Assembly (NCBI GenBank): GCA_905216095.1
Contig: CAJMSQ010000007.1
Span: 1-64,000, forward strand
Direction of reading: 5' to 3'
From: an uncultured bacterium
GTDB taxonomy: Bacteria > Bacteroidota > Bacteroidia > Bacteroidales > Bacteroidaceae
Length of the DNA: 64,000 bases
Positions 17,399 to 26,318 of this stretch are shown one piece after another. Below the pieces are notes generated by a model that worked only from the letters and a program-made list of their open reading frames with translations, was not told the DNA's origin and did not search any database. Each line of letters opens with the position of its first letter. The first letter of the stretch is position 1. A program made the position numbers and the translations under genes.

Positions 17399-18103
17399 TT
17401 ATGACTTCAGGTAATAATCCACCGATGTGACAACACGAATTTTCTTTATATAAGGAGTAAATTGGTCGCGGTCCTCGATGGAGAACAAGCCTTGCGTGGC
17501 ATTCTTTATCTTTCCCAAGCTGCTTTCCGAATCTTTTGCGAACTTCTCGGCAGCCTCACGCGCATTCTTGGTGGCTTCCTCTATCATCTCAGGCTTAATC
17601 TTGTTCAAACTCTGAAACTCATACTGCGGCGTCATGCCGTATTCCTGTGCCGAAATGGCCACGCCCTCGCGAAGCAACTCGCCCATACGCGGAATCAAGC
17701 CACGGACGGTCTCTACCTGACTGGTGGAAACCGTAAGCGTAGAAGTCACATTGTAGCGGTCACGCTCTGACTGCCGTTCGTTATAACGGTCGGCACGCAA
17801 ATCTATAATCTGGGGAGCACCCACATTAATCTCATCTGCCTTCACTCCATTCCTTTTCAAGAAAGAAACAATCTTATTGTTGGCCGTATTTATATCGTCA
17901 TAAAGCGCCTGTAAATCGTTTCCCGTAGTTTTATATACTATGGGCCAGATTACATGGTCGGCCATCACTTCGCGTTCCGCCAGGCCACGAACAGATACCT
18001 CCCTGTCACGTTGGGCCAGCCCGCACAAGCCCCAATACACACACAAGCCCAGCAGGGCTAAGCCTACGGCAAGAATAACGGATTCGATACGATAATTCTT
18101 CAT
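17399..18103 (-). CDS. SIMPL domain (DUF541) protein, membrane anchored
   Basis: 234 residues. An N-terminal hydrophobic segment (about residues 8-30, ILAVGLALLGLCVYWGL) is a signal anchor. The rest is a SIMPL domain: REVSVRGLAEREVMADH opens it, and the conserved ARYNE-like core appears as RADRYNERQSERDRYNVT. The C-terminus is strand-rich (IKKIRVVTSVDYYLKS). E. coli YggE belongs to this family, but no biochemical activity is firmly assigned. It is the last gene on the minus strand after porU-porV-ispF, separated from ispF by a 143-base gap with a long inverted repeat, so it may have its own promoter. Confidence 0.85.
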   Translation of the reverse strand: MKNYRIESVILAVGLALLGLCVYWGLCGLAQRDREVSVRGLAEREVMADHVIWPIVYKTTGNDLQALYDDINTANNKIVSFLKRNGVKADEINVGAPQIIDLRADRYNERQSERDRYNVTSTLTVSTSQVETVRGLIPRMGELLREGVAISAQEYGMTPQYEFQSLNKIKPEMIEEATKNAREAAEKFAKDSESSLGKIKNATQGLFSIEDRDQFTPYIKKIRVVTSVDYYLKS

Positions 18104-18153
18104 TGTAGTCTCAATTTTATATTACACAATAAATTCGAGGATAAAGATACGAC

Positions 18154-18221
18154 ATTCCCTTTGGTCTGAGGAACAAGCCCACCCGATTAACGTGGATTTA
18201 ACAAATCAGACCAAAGGGAAT
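18154..18221. repeat. 16-base inverted repeat between ispF and the SIMPL gene
   Basis: ATTCCCTTTGGTCTGA (18154-18169) and its perfect complement TCAGACCAAAGGGAAT (18206-18221) flank a 36-base spacer. On the minus strand the second arm is followed directly by GTCGTATCTTTA, close to the -7 consensus, upstream of the SIMPL gene. There is no T-run after the stem, so a simple terminator is not clear. Confidence 0.65.
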
Positions 18222-18246
18222 CAAAAGAATCCGGGAGATGCGCGGC

Positions 18247-18729
18247 TCAGCCGGCTTTTTCAATCAAGGCCACCGCATAAGCCGAAATACCTTCCTGCCG
18301 GCCGGTAAAACCTAACTTCTCGGTTGTGGTTGCCTTGATGCTGACATCGTCCGGCGTTATGTTCATCAAAGGAGCCAAACAGGCCTTCATGGCATCAATA
18401 TGTACGGACAACTTGGGACGCTCCGCACACACCGTGGCATCTATGTTGCCGATGCTCCATCCGTGCTCAGACAAAAGCGCAGTGGTCTTACGCAACAGAA
18501 TCTTGCTGTCTATGCCTGAATATTCGTCGGCCGTATCCGGAAAGTGGTAACCGATATCCCGCAATGCGGCAGCCCCCAGCAGCGCGTCACAGATGGCATG
18601 TATCAACACATCGGCGTCGCTATGTCCCAACAATCCTGCGGTATGTTCAATCTTTATGCCTCCCAACCATAAATCCCGGTCCGGAACCAGTTTATGGACG
18701 TCATATCCCATTCCTACTCTTACTTTCAT
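18247..18729 (-). CDS. ispF: 2-C-methyl-D-erythritol 2,4-cyclodiphosphate synthase
   Basis: 160 residues, normal for IspF. The metal ligands are in GYDVHKL (Asp and His near residues 9-11) and in LGHSDADVLIHAICDALLGA. The tail KATTTEKLGFTGRQEGISAYAVALI carries the conserved catalytic Thr and the GRxEGI motif. It forms the cyclic diphosphate in the MEP isoprenoid pathway; dxr at 51851 encodes an earlier step. It follows porV by 13 bases, an order also found in Porphyromonas gingivalis (porU-porV-ispF). Confidence 0.98.
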   Translation of the reverse strand: MKVRVGMGYDVHKLVPDRDLWLGGIKIEHTAGLLGHSDADVLIHAICDALLGAAALRDIGYHFPDTADEYSGIDSKILLRKTTALLSEHGWSIGNIDATVCAERPKLSVHIDAMKACLAPLMNITPDDVSIKATTTEKLGFTGRQEGISAYAVALIEKAG

Positions 18730-18742
18730 GACAAACTATGAT

Positions 18743-19909
18743 TTATCTGCGACCGAAGAAGTCCCTGATACCATCCATATCGAAGGCAAGGGAAACACGC
18801 AAGGTCTGGTCCAGTGGATTGCTCGGGGTGGTTGCAATCGTATAGGCCGCATCTACCGACAAGACATTCATACGAAATCCTGCGCCGGCCGTAAAATATT
18901 TACGGTTACCCTGCATTTCGCTTTCGTGATGATAGCCTCCGCGCAACGAGAACTTATCATTATAAACATATTCGGCACCTATGCTCCACTGTATTTCTTC
19001 CAACTCGCCCTTGAAGCCTCTCTCCGAATCTCCGAAACTCTTGAAGATGCCGGAGATGGAAGACATGTCATAATAATCCTTACGAATTCTTTCCTCATAC
19101 TCCTGATTGGTCTCATCATCCAGCTGCAAAGGTTTGGAAGGAACCAGCAACTTATTGAAGTCCGCACTGATGGAAAAACGGTTGTACTCGTTAATCGGTA
19201 TCATATAGCTGAATCCCAAGCGAAGATTGGTTGGAATAAAATAAGAATAGTCATCTCCGAAATTTATCTTGGTACCAATATTACTGATGTTCAGACCTAT
19301 GCCCAACTGGCACTCGCGACTGCCCATCATCACATAGTTATTATAATAACAAGCTATGTCGGCCGCAAACGCAGAACCGGGAGACCTGCTGTCATCACGG
19401 GGATCGGACAAGTTGGAATACATATACCGGAGCGCAACAGCCGCCGAGAACTTCTCACTCAACATCCGGGAATAAGCTACGTCCACAGCCATTTCGTAAG
19501 GTTTGACAGACATGGCCGCATCATCGGTGGCTACATCTCCCAAAGTAAAGTATCGCAGCGAGGCACTGACCGCCTGATAATCTCCCAGACGGACATAGCC
19601 GGTCGCATTGAGCAGCGCGATGTCATTAACCAGCTGGCGCAACCACGGCGTATAGTTGATAGCCAGTCCGGCCCGGCTGATGGTAAACGGGTATTTGGCG
19701 GGGTTCCAACTCTGGGAATTGACATCCGGGTCAGTGGCAGCACCAATATCACCCATACCGGCCGAGCGAGCATCTCCCGCAATGGTCTGCGACGTCACGG
19801 CCGTCATGACAGGATTAAACTTATCCTTCAGGTCTCCGTCATCTGCCCATGTCGTCTGACACATCACCAGCAACGCAGCCCACAAACATATCTTTTTTTT
19901 CTGTTTCAT
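18743..19909 (-). CDS. porV: Type IX secretion outer-membrane protein PorV
   Basis: 388 residues. A signal peptide ends near TTWA-DDGD, and the mature protein starts with the family's N-terminal pattern FNPVMTAVTSQTIAGDARSAGMGDIGAAT. The rest is a FadL-like outer-membrane barrel with alternating strands ending in an aromatic-rich C-terminus. PorV is the shuttle that carries cargo from the translocon to the attachment complex with PorU, PorQ and PorZ. It lies 53 bases downstream of porU and 13 bases upstream of ispF. Confidence 0.93.
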   Translation of the reverse strand: MKQKKKICLWAALLVMCQTTWADDGDLKDKFNPVMTAVTSQTIAGDARSAGMGDIGAATDPDVNSQSWNPAKYPFTISRAGLAINYTPWLRQLVNDIALLNATGYVRLGDYQAVSASLRYFTLGDVATDDAAMSVKPYEMAVDVAYSRMLSEKFSAAVALRYMYSNLSDPRDDSRSPGSAFAADIACYYNNYVMMGSRECQLGIGLNISNIGTKINFGDDYSYFIPTNLRLGFSYMIPINEYNRFSISADFNKLLVPSKPLQLDDETNQEYEERIRKDYYDMSSISGIFKSFGDSERGFKGELEEIQWSIGAEYVYNDKFSLRGGYHHESEMQGNRKYFTAGAGFRMNVLSVDAAYTIATTPSNPLDQTLRVSLAFDMDGIRDFFGRR

Positions 19910-19962
19910 ACCTTTTACAACTTTTGAATGACCCTACAAGAGTAAACTCTATATTAGGAAAT

Positions 19963-22900
19963 TTATTGCTTAATAATCACCATTTTTTTCGCATCGGTTT
20001 CCATTTCTCTGTTCGCGCCGGTCACTTTTGCGCGATACAGATATACGCCGGCCGGAAGCGGCACACCGGCTGCGTTTGTAAGGTTCCAGTTCTTCGTATG
20101 ATAGCCTGACGCACTCGTAACACTTTCCGCAGCGGAAATCCATACAAGTTTGCCCATCATGTCATACACTTCAATGATAACGCTGACATCGGAATCGTGC
20201 TCCGGCAACAGGGTAACGAAACTGGTTGTCGTATAAACGGGATTACGGGTCGCACTTACCTCAAAACCGGCCATATCACGGCTGCCCACATAAAAGTCCA
20301 GCACCGACGTAGCGGGATTATTGTTCACATCCCACACCTTGAAAGACAGACTATGCTTCCCTGCTGAAAGCCCGGTCAGCGGATACGTGACCGTTCCCGT
20401 CCGGTAACTGCCGAAATCGTAGGAAAAATACTCATTCAGCACGTGGGTGTTCTGAACATCATTATCCAAGGTCAGTTCCAAATCGTGTCCCACACTGATA
20501 CCCGAGACATTGATGCCGCAATCATCGCTCACCTCCGCCACAAAAACGGCATCCGGTCCCACAATCCCGCCATTCGGGAAGTCAGGCGTATTCAGATACA
20601 GATAAACCGTAGGAGCGGTCTTGTCCGGCTCGACAGTCGAGTCCGTTCCATCGAGATAGAACTGATCATTATGCCCATGCGCCTCCATCGAATGGTCCTT
20701 GTTCACCGCATACAGCATGATGCGGCCGGAATCTTCGGTGTAACTGATGTCACGAGGAATAGAAACCTCGACAGAAAACCTTCCGGCCATCACCGAATCC
20801 TGTCCCTCAAAGATGACCTTGGTCCTGTCATTATATTCCATCGGTTTGGAGGTTAAATAATCATTCTTCTTGCACACTATCTTCTCCATACGGTCCATCA
20901 CGGTGACTGACACGAGCCCGTCAAACCCAGTCGCAATGCCCGTACCCTGCGCCACGTATCCGCTGAAACGGGCTACCGAACCGGCCTTCAACTGGAAACG
21001 TTCTCCATCAGCCAGTTTATAACCATTGATACTATCTATCACCATACGATGCGTAGGCACGGCAAGTGATAATGCAGGGTCTCCCAAAAGCACATACTTC
21101 AGTTTGTTGAACGTCCTGTCCACATCGCCACTACCTTCAATAAGCCCGACTTTGGTCAAGCGCAGAGCCTCTCCCATCGGATACGCCTTCCCGTTGTCCG
21201 ACGTACTCAGCACATTATTGGTAAATCTGGCATTGATGCTTCTATTATAATTGGAATAGACCGAACGTGAGGCACACATCATCGCAATAGCCCCACCGTC
21301 AGGATTACCAAGGGCAACGCGCCCTATATCCTGCGTCTGCGTATCGTACGGACATATCTCGCACGAAGCCAACACCCACAACGGAAAACGCCCCGACGAG
21401 GATAGGCGAAAATCATCATCGGTAAGCAGGTTCGAATGGGATATCTGCAACGGACTTCCATGCCCTGTGTAGTTAAACATCAAGGCACCCTGTTTCATAT
21501 AATTCCGAAGCAAAGACGTTACCTGAGGATAAGAAAAACCGGTGGCGGAAGAAGTGCGTTTATAAGCATCCCAATACACCTTACGCAGATATATGTCATT
21601 TCCATGTTGCGCTTCCATTTTCTTCACCACCTCTTCGGCATCGTCCATGTGCAGGTTGTCATTGATGTCATCCGCCAGAAAATAGATTTTATTCTTCCAG
21701 TTTCCCACTTCCCCGTTGTCCATATAGGCTATGACCTTGTCCACATAGACCGTGGCGGTGCTTTCGTCCGTGCAGGGGAAACGTCCGATACCCAGGTCCA
21801 GTTTATTGGTTACGTAAGACAGGCCTTCGCCATCGTCCAGCCAGCCATAGAAATCGTCCGTGACATAACTGTCGATTTTTCCATGCAGGATTTCCGTTTT
21901 CACATAACTTCTGGATTCGGTATTCAGTTCAAAAGACAACAAGAAATCGTCCGGCGAGCAGGAACGCCAGTCCGAAGTAATCATACGGTTGTCCCACGCA
22001 CAATCACCGAAGAGCAACAGATACTTGGGCAGGTCAGCGTCGGTTTCGGCCCTGTCATACAACATCTTCATGAAGCGTCTGTAAGCCGAAGCATCGGGCG
22101 TGCCGGAAGAGAACTCGTTATACAGTTGCTGTGCGGTAACCACCGCCACACGAAGTCCGTCTTTCTGCCGATGAGCCTCGGCAAGCCGTTCGGCCTGAGC
22201 GGTCAGTTTTCCACCGGAAGGCACAATGATGACCATATCCTGCGGAGCGGACGCATGCAAATCCTGGTTCGGAACCTCTCCCGCCACCTGTGGCGAAGGA
22301 TACTCCTTGTTTACATCCACTATGACATATCTATCCCGTGCGTCGGGTATACCTACCAGCAATGTACCGCCTTCCAGTGTTCCGGCCATGTCGGCCATCG
22401 GGCTTCCGGCCGTAGCTATCCGCCACACATGTGTAGAGGCAGATGCATTGGAAATGCTCAAAGCCGCTTTCCCGTCCCTGTTCAGGGAAAAGGCATATCC
22501 CCCGTCAGCGGCATCCAGTCGCTTAGGGTACGAAAAACGGATGTAATTCAAACGCGCATCCGTCCCCGAGGGAAGAGAGAAAGCAACCTGATTCTCACCG
22601 GACAGGTGTTCCGTCTTAAAAGAATAGCGGGCCTCACGCGCACTCTGCTCACTGCCCAGCTTTTCTATGGACATGCGTCCCAGAGACGCACCGTTCAGTT
22701 CCACCTGAACCGATGTTGCCACACTGTTCGCGGCGGCCAGCCCGACATCCACGGTGGTCTGCTGCCCGCTGACGAGTCCCGGTGCGGCCAGACGGAATGT
22801 GTGCGACGTTCCCTGCTTGAAATCATAATCGTCATACAGTTCTCGGCCGCCTGCATAGAAGCTGACGGCATCCTTATCCATCAGTGCGTGATGGCAGACT

Positions 22901-23808
22901 TCATCTGCCGTGGCCGTCAGGCCATCCACCGGCACCTCAATCGTTTCCGGCACGGCCGGAGCGTCACCTTCGGTCAGGAAGTAATAGGAATAATTCGAAT
23001 ACAACTGTTTCCGGTGTGTCCAGGACGAGGTAGAGGAATTCCAGGTCCACCTTACCGTACCTTCGGCAAAGAACAGAACCGAGCCGTTCCTTCTGAAAAG
23101 CGGCACTTCGTTCAGGTCATCAGGCACCCGGTCGCGGCCCGTGAACGTCCAGTTCTCCTCCTGCACCCGCCCGCCATAACCGTACAGTTTTACACGACTG
23201 ATGTCCCTGAAACCCATCTCGGACAACCGGGCGGCAGTCAGCTGATAGATACCTTCATCCTCCACCCGGATTCTCACCCAACGCCCGGAGGCGAGCACAG
23301 AGCCTGATTTCCACCTTTCGACGCCGGCACGCGATTTCGCGTTCTTCCGCGTATAAGATTCGGGATAAACGACATCCAGTTTACAGGATACCAATCTGAA
23401 ATATTTTCCATTCCGCCTGATTACAGGACAGATGCTCACATCGAGCATCCCCCGCTTCCTGCTGATGCCGAACTCCGTTCTCGTCACGACCGTATCGGCC
23501 ACCAGCCGTGCAAAGCGCCGGTCCACGATACGGCTTTCGGCGGCAGACAAGGGCTTATATTCCGGATACGTCAGTCTGACACGCATTCCGGCGGAACCCT
23601 CATGCTCCAGTTCCAGACGGGTCACGAACTCGGGCAGTCCCTGCTCGGTGACAGGATAATCCACTGCGGGAATATCCGTGAATACCGGCAACGAATCGTT
23701 TGCCGGAGTCCGGGCCTGCAGAGCGCCGCCCCATACCATCGCGAGCGACAACAGCAGGCAGTATTTCAGTATTGTATCTTTTATCCGCATTCCACTATTC
23801 TGTTTCAT
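19963..23808 (-). CDS. porU: Type IX secretion sortase PorU
   Basis: 1281 residues, the usual PorU size. A signal peptide (about 1-32) and a long beta-rich N-region come first. A C25 gingipain-like peptidase domain (about 520-890) follows, with the catalytic pair in YTGHGSP (His783) and VLASCEIC (Cys816). The C-terminal part has Ig-like folds and ends LPAGVYLYRAKV...KKMVIIKQ, a type IX sorting-tail-like end that PorU keeps. It cleaves the sorting domain of cargo and attaches it to anionic LPS at the surface. Its start overlaps the previous gene by 4 bases (ATGA). Confidence 0.95.
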   Translation of the reverse strand: MKQNSGMRIKDTILKYCLLLSLAMVWGGALQARTPANDSLPVFTDIPAVDYPVTEQGLPEFVTRLELEHEGSAGMRVRLTYPEYKPLSAAESRIVDRRFARLVADTVVTRTEFGISRKRGMLDVSICPVIRRNGKYFRLVSCKLDVVYPESYTRKNAKSRAGVERWKSGSVLASGRWVRIRVEDEGIYQLTAARLSEMGFRDISRVKLYGYGGRVQEENWTFTGRDRVPDDLNEVPLFRRNGSVLFFAEGTVRWTWNSSTSSWTHRKQLYSNYSYYFLTEGDAPAVPETIEVPVDGLTATADEVCHHALMDKDAVSFYAGGRELYDDYDFKQGTSHTFRLAAPGLVSGQQTTVDVGLAAANSVATSVQVELNGASLGRMSIEKLGSEQSAREARYSFKTEHLSGENQVAFSLPSGTDARLNYIRFSYPKRLDAADGGYAFSLNRDGKAALSISNASASTHVWRIATAGSPMADMAGTLEGGTLLVGIPDARDRYVIVDVNKEYPSPQVAGEVPNQDLHASAPQDMVIIVPSGGKLTAQAERLAEAHRQKDGLRVAVVTAQQLYNEFSSGTPDASAYRRFMKMLYDRAETDADLPKYLLLFGDCAWDNRMITSDWRSCSPDDFLLSFELNTESRSYVKTEILHGKIDSYVTDDFYGWLDDGEGLSYVTNKLDLGIGRFPCTDESTATVYVDKVIAYMDNGEVGNWKNKIYFLADDINDNLHMDDAEEVVKKMEAQHGNDIYLRKVYWDAYKRTSSATGFSYPQVTSLLRNYMKQGALMFNYTGHGSPLQISHSNLLTDDDFRLSSSGRFPLWVLASCEICPYDTQTQDIGRVALGNPDGGAIAMMCASRSVYSNYNRSINARFTNNVLSTSDNGKAYPMGEALRLTKVGLIEGSGDVDRTFNKLKYVLLGDPALSLAVPTHRMVIDSINGYKLADGERFQLKAGSVARFSGYVAQGTGIATGFDGLVSVTVMDRMEKIVCKKNDYLTSKPMEYNDRTKVIFEGQDSVMAGRFSVEVSIPRDISYTEDSGRIMLYAVNKDHSMEAHGHNDQFYLDGTDSTVEPDKTAPTVYLYLNTPDFPNGGIVGPDAVFVAEVSDDCGINVSGISVGHDLELTLDNDVQNTHVLNEYFSYDFGSYRTGTVTYPLTGLSAGKHSLSFKVWDVNNNPATSVLDFYVGSRDMAGFEVSATRNPVYTTTSFVTLLPEHDSDVSVIIEVYDMMGKLVWISAAESVTSASGYHTKNWNLTNAAGVPLPAGVYLYRAKVTGANREMETDAKKMVIIKQ

Positions 23809-24452
23809 TTTATATTGAACGACAGCACTTTCTCCTCGCCTATAAATCCCGTCAGCCGGGTATCTATCACAGCTTCAGGCTGCACACTGCCACACATCAG
23901 ACAGAGCAGGTCGCCCTGCCGCAACGTATAGAAATTGCTGACATAGGCCAGGTATTCATCGGCATCCGCCATCACGTGGCCAGCCGACGCACAATCCACC
24001 TCCTCTCCGTTACAGCAGAGCCGAAGCCGTGGAAACCCGTCCGCCGTACCGCTTTCCGGCAGAGGGACAAACTTTCCCATAGCCGCGGAACCGTCAAAAC
24101 CGGTGCTGATTTCCCACGGAAGTCCCTCTTCCCTGCACTTAGTGAAAAGGTTCAGCGCAGTAAACGCAACTCCCATGGTAACAGCATCATAATATCTGCC
24201 CGCATATTTCGATGAAATACACTTTCCGAGACGGCAGACACGGAGCACCAGCGACATTTCATAGACACAGGGTCGGGCGTAATCGGGCACGAAAAACGGC
24301 CGACTGTCCCGTAAGAGAGTCGTATCCGGCAACGTATGTACCACCGGGATTCTATCCGCCGGCAACGACACTCCTTGCAGTATTAACGGAGTATCCTGTT
24401 TTTTATTTTGCAGGCCGTAGCGTTTACGGTCGGTCAATACAATAATTTTCAC
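23805..24452 (-). CDS. Fumarylacetoacetate hydrolase-fold protein, probably catalytically degenerate
   Basis: 215 residues that align by eye with the FAH fold: a strand region VYEMSLVLRVCRLGKCISSKYAGRYYDAV, a GFDGSAAMGKFVPLP segment equivalent to KxFDGxxPxGPW, and a C-terminal LRQGDLLCLMCGS region matching LxPGDxIxxG. In active members an ExE pair and an Asp (in NDxTxRD) bind the metal. Here ExE reads EMS, and the ND region reads MGVAFTALN, so two ligands seem lost. It sits between a DUF3078 gene and porU and overlaps porU by 4 bases, so it is translated together with the sortase. Function unknown; a structural or regulatory role is inference. Confidence 0.65.
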   Translation of the reverse strand: MKIIVLTDRKRYGLQNKKQDTPLILQGVSLPADRIPVVHTLPDTTLLRDSRPFFVPDYARPCVYEMSLVLRVCRLGKCISSKYAGRYYDAVTMGVAFTALNLFTKCREEGLPWEISTGFDGSAAMGKFVPLPESGTADGFPRLRLCCNGEEVDCASAGHVMADADEYLAYVSNFYTLRQGDLLCLMCGSVQPEAVIDTRLTGFIGEEKVLSFNIK

Positions 24453-24470
24453 TTACGTTCTTTTTTATTT

Positions 24471-25814
24471 TCAGAAAGAAAGTTCCAGACCCAGGGACAA
24501 GGTCTCGTTGAACTGGAAGTAGGAATCCCCCTCCTTGCGGTTCACATTGTCATCAAAGCGCGGGTACAAGAACAACTTGGCGGTCAATGCCTTGTTGATA
24601 ATCATCGTGAAGGTGTTTTCCCACTCTATCTGCGCCCTGTCATAGTCGGTGAAGTAGAAGATACGCCCTTTCCAATGTACATTTTTAATGACATCCCAAT
24701 CGTAATTCACCGTAACGGTGGAACCGAACTCATACTTCGTGTGCCTTCCCTCGGTCAGACCGAACGAAGTCGCCAGCGACTTACGGTCCACATACTTGAA
24801 ATTGCAGGCAAAAGGCGAGATGGTCGCATTCACATTGAACTTCTTCACGTTCAGTTTATAGTCCATACCGATGGAAAACACACTCTCGAACGGCGACATG
24901 AAGTCCGAATAGACCTTTGCGTCGTTTGCCTTATAGCCACGACAGAACTGCGTGTTGCTTTGCAGCATTACCGTGTAGTACCAATGCTTTGTCGCCCGCA
25001 ATCCCAGTTTGTTGGTCAGTCGCAACAGGTCTGTGTTCGTCTTATACTTGTGCTCCTCGTCCTTGCGTGAGGTCTGGAAGCCCAGTTTCATTTCCAACGT
25101 GTTCGAGAAAACCACCTTCTGCTTGTTATTATAGGTGGCCTCGATGGATGTGGCCGCCAACATCGAATTATAACTCTCCCCGCCCTTGTACCAATTGTCC
25201 GAGACGTGGTTCTGCATGAAGTGGAAAGAAAAGTTCGTCTTGAATTTCCAGAAGTTAGGCCGCCGCACGACAATATCCCAGTCTTTGGCCAAGGCATCGT
25301 CCATGTCGTGCCGCACGGACTCTACGGGTGCTTTTTCCGAAAGCTTAATTTCCGGTTTCACTTCCCGCACTATATCGTCGCGCAGTCCGCTGTCCCCGCC
25401 TCCGGCCTCGGCCAGATGCCTAATCAGCCACGGTCTGGTGACGTACACATCCGTCAGCAGACGTCCTATTTCGCCGGCCAGCGAGTCCACTCCGAGCTTT
25501 CTGCCTGCGGAATCGGCCGATTGCAGACGGAAAGATACCGCCCGGTCATAGAACGTAGGGGAGGCGAACAACGGGAAATAGTAAGGATTGCTCAGTGTGT
25601 CCGGCTTCGTATTGCGCCACTGCGCAAAGCGGGAGCGCAAAGACTGCAAAGAGTCGGCATAGGCGTCATAAGTCTCAGCCGGATGCGACTTCCGGACCGT
25701 ATGTCCACGACGCGCGGAATGTCCGGATTCATGACGTACGGAGTACTGTGCCGATGCCTGTAAAGACAACACTAAGAGAACGACGGTCAGTATGTATGTT
25801 TTCTTCATTTTCAT
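24471..25814 (-). CDS. DUF3078 outer-membrane protein
   Basis: I start it at the first M of MKMKKTYILTVVLLVL (25814), 447 residues. A longer frame to 25895 would include the -7 promoter box, and adds no signal sequence. Signal peptide cleavage is likely at LQASA-QYS. After a low-complexity helical segment, the C-terminal two thirds form a DUF3078 barrel-like domain starting near WKFKTNFSFHFMQNHVSDNWYKGGE, with repeated amphipathic strands to the end FNETLSLGLELSF. Its function is unknown. It is the first gene of the run DUF3078-FAH-porU-porV-ispF, with an 18-base gap before the FAH-like gene. Confidence 0.8.
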   Translation of the reverse strand: MKMKKTYILTVVLLVLSLQASAQYSVRHESGHSARRGHTVRKSHPAETYDAYADSLQSLRSRFAQWRNTKPDTLSNPYYFPLFASPTFYDRAVSFRLQSADSAGRKLGVDSLAGEIGRLLTDVYVTRPWLIRHLAEAGGGDSGLRDDIVREVKPEIKLSEKAPVESVRHDMDDALAKDWDIVVRRPNFWKFKTNFSFHFMQNHVSDNWYKGGESYNSMLAATSIEATYNNKQKVVFSNTLEMKLGFQTSRKDEEHKYKTNTDLLRLTNKLGLRATKHWYYTVMLQSNTQFCRGYKANDAKVYSDFMSPFESVFSIGMDYKLNVKKFNVNATISPFACNFKYVDRKSLATSFGLTEGRHTKYEFGSTVTVNYDWDVIKNVHWKGRIFYFTDYDRAQIEWENTFTMIINKALTAKLFLYPRFDDNVNRKEGDSYFQFNETLSLGLELSF

Positions 25815-25832
25815 CAGACGGTATTTCTTTTG

Positions 25833-25840
25833 CAAAGATA
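25833..25840 (-). promoter_or_regulatory. -7 box for the DUF3078-porU-porV-ispF operon
   Basis: Minus-strand TATCTTTG, with TTG about 17-19 bases upstream (imperfect spacing). It lies 19 bases before the chosen start codon. Confidence 0.55.
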
Positions 25841-25950
25841 CATATAAAAAACGAGAACAAGGCAGACTGACGCGACAAGCTCGCCAAAGACACACATCCG
25901 TCGCCCGGCCGCCACCCCTTCCTTATACGCATCCGTTTACGGCGCGACAA

Positions 25951-26199
25951 TTTTAACACTATTTGCTTTTGGCCCGAAAATGTATTATCTTTGCATTACG
26001 GAAGTGCAGGGGACGGCTGAAGCCGCCCTTTTTTCGTAGGAAAAGGCTTGTTTCTGGCAGGAACTATCCCTATGACCCGATTTCGCAAGTGCCTTTCAGT
26101 CGTTCCTACATGCCATGTAGTTTTCCTCGGCCCTGCATGTAAAGGAAAACACATGGCACATACGCGCCCGAAATTGTGCACAAAAGTTAAAAATGTTAA
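25951..26199 (+). repeat. Copy B of the ~250 bp intergenic repeat element
   Basis: It starts TTTTAACACTATTTGCTTTTGG and ends AAAGTTAAAAATGTTAA, both identical to copy A. Internal parts are a promoter (25962-25993), a GC hairpin with T-run (about 26008-26034), the palindrome CTACATGCCATGTAG (26106-26120) and a nested stem TGCCATGT..TTTTCCT / AGGAAAAC.ACATGGCA (26111-26158). It lies between the divergent DUF3078 and mutS2 genes, with no coding frame. Confidence 0.75.
25962..26034 (+). promoter_or_regulatory. Promoter immediately followed by a terminator in repeat copy B
   Basis: TTTG (25962-25965), 20 bases, TATCTTTG (25986-25993). About 15 bases further, GGGACGGC..GCCGCCC with a bulged A and then six T's form an intrinsic terminator. 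The geometry matches copy A. Confidence 0.7.
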
Positions 26200-26291
26200 T
26201 ATTGAAGCGGTCCTACACAGGCGTACAGCGGAATATCATGGTTTTTCGGGGTTTAAGCCGCCTACATGGCCCTTAAGCGCGCGTTTTTCGT

Positions 26292-26299
26292 TATATTTG
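26292..26299 (+). promoter_or_regulatory. -7 box upstream of mutS2
   Basis: TATATTTG, 19 bases before the mutS2 ATG, with no clear -33. It implies a leader of only about 13 bases. Confidence 0.5.
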
Positions 26300-26318
26300 C
26301 ACTTCAAACAGAAAAATA

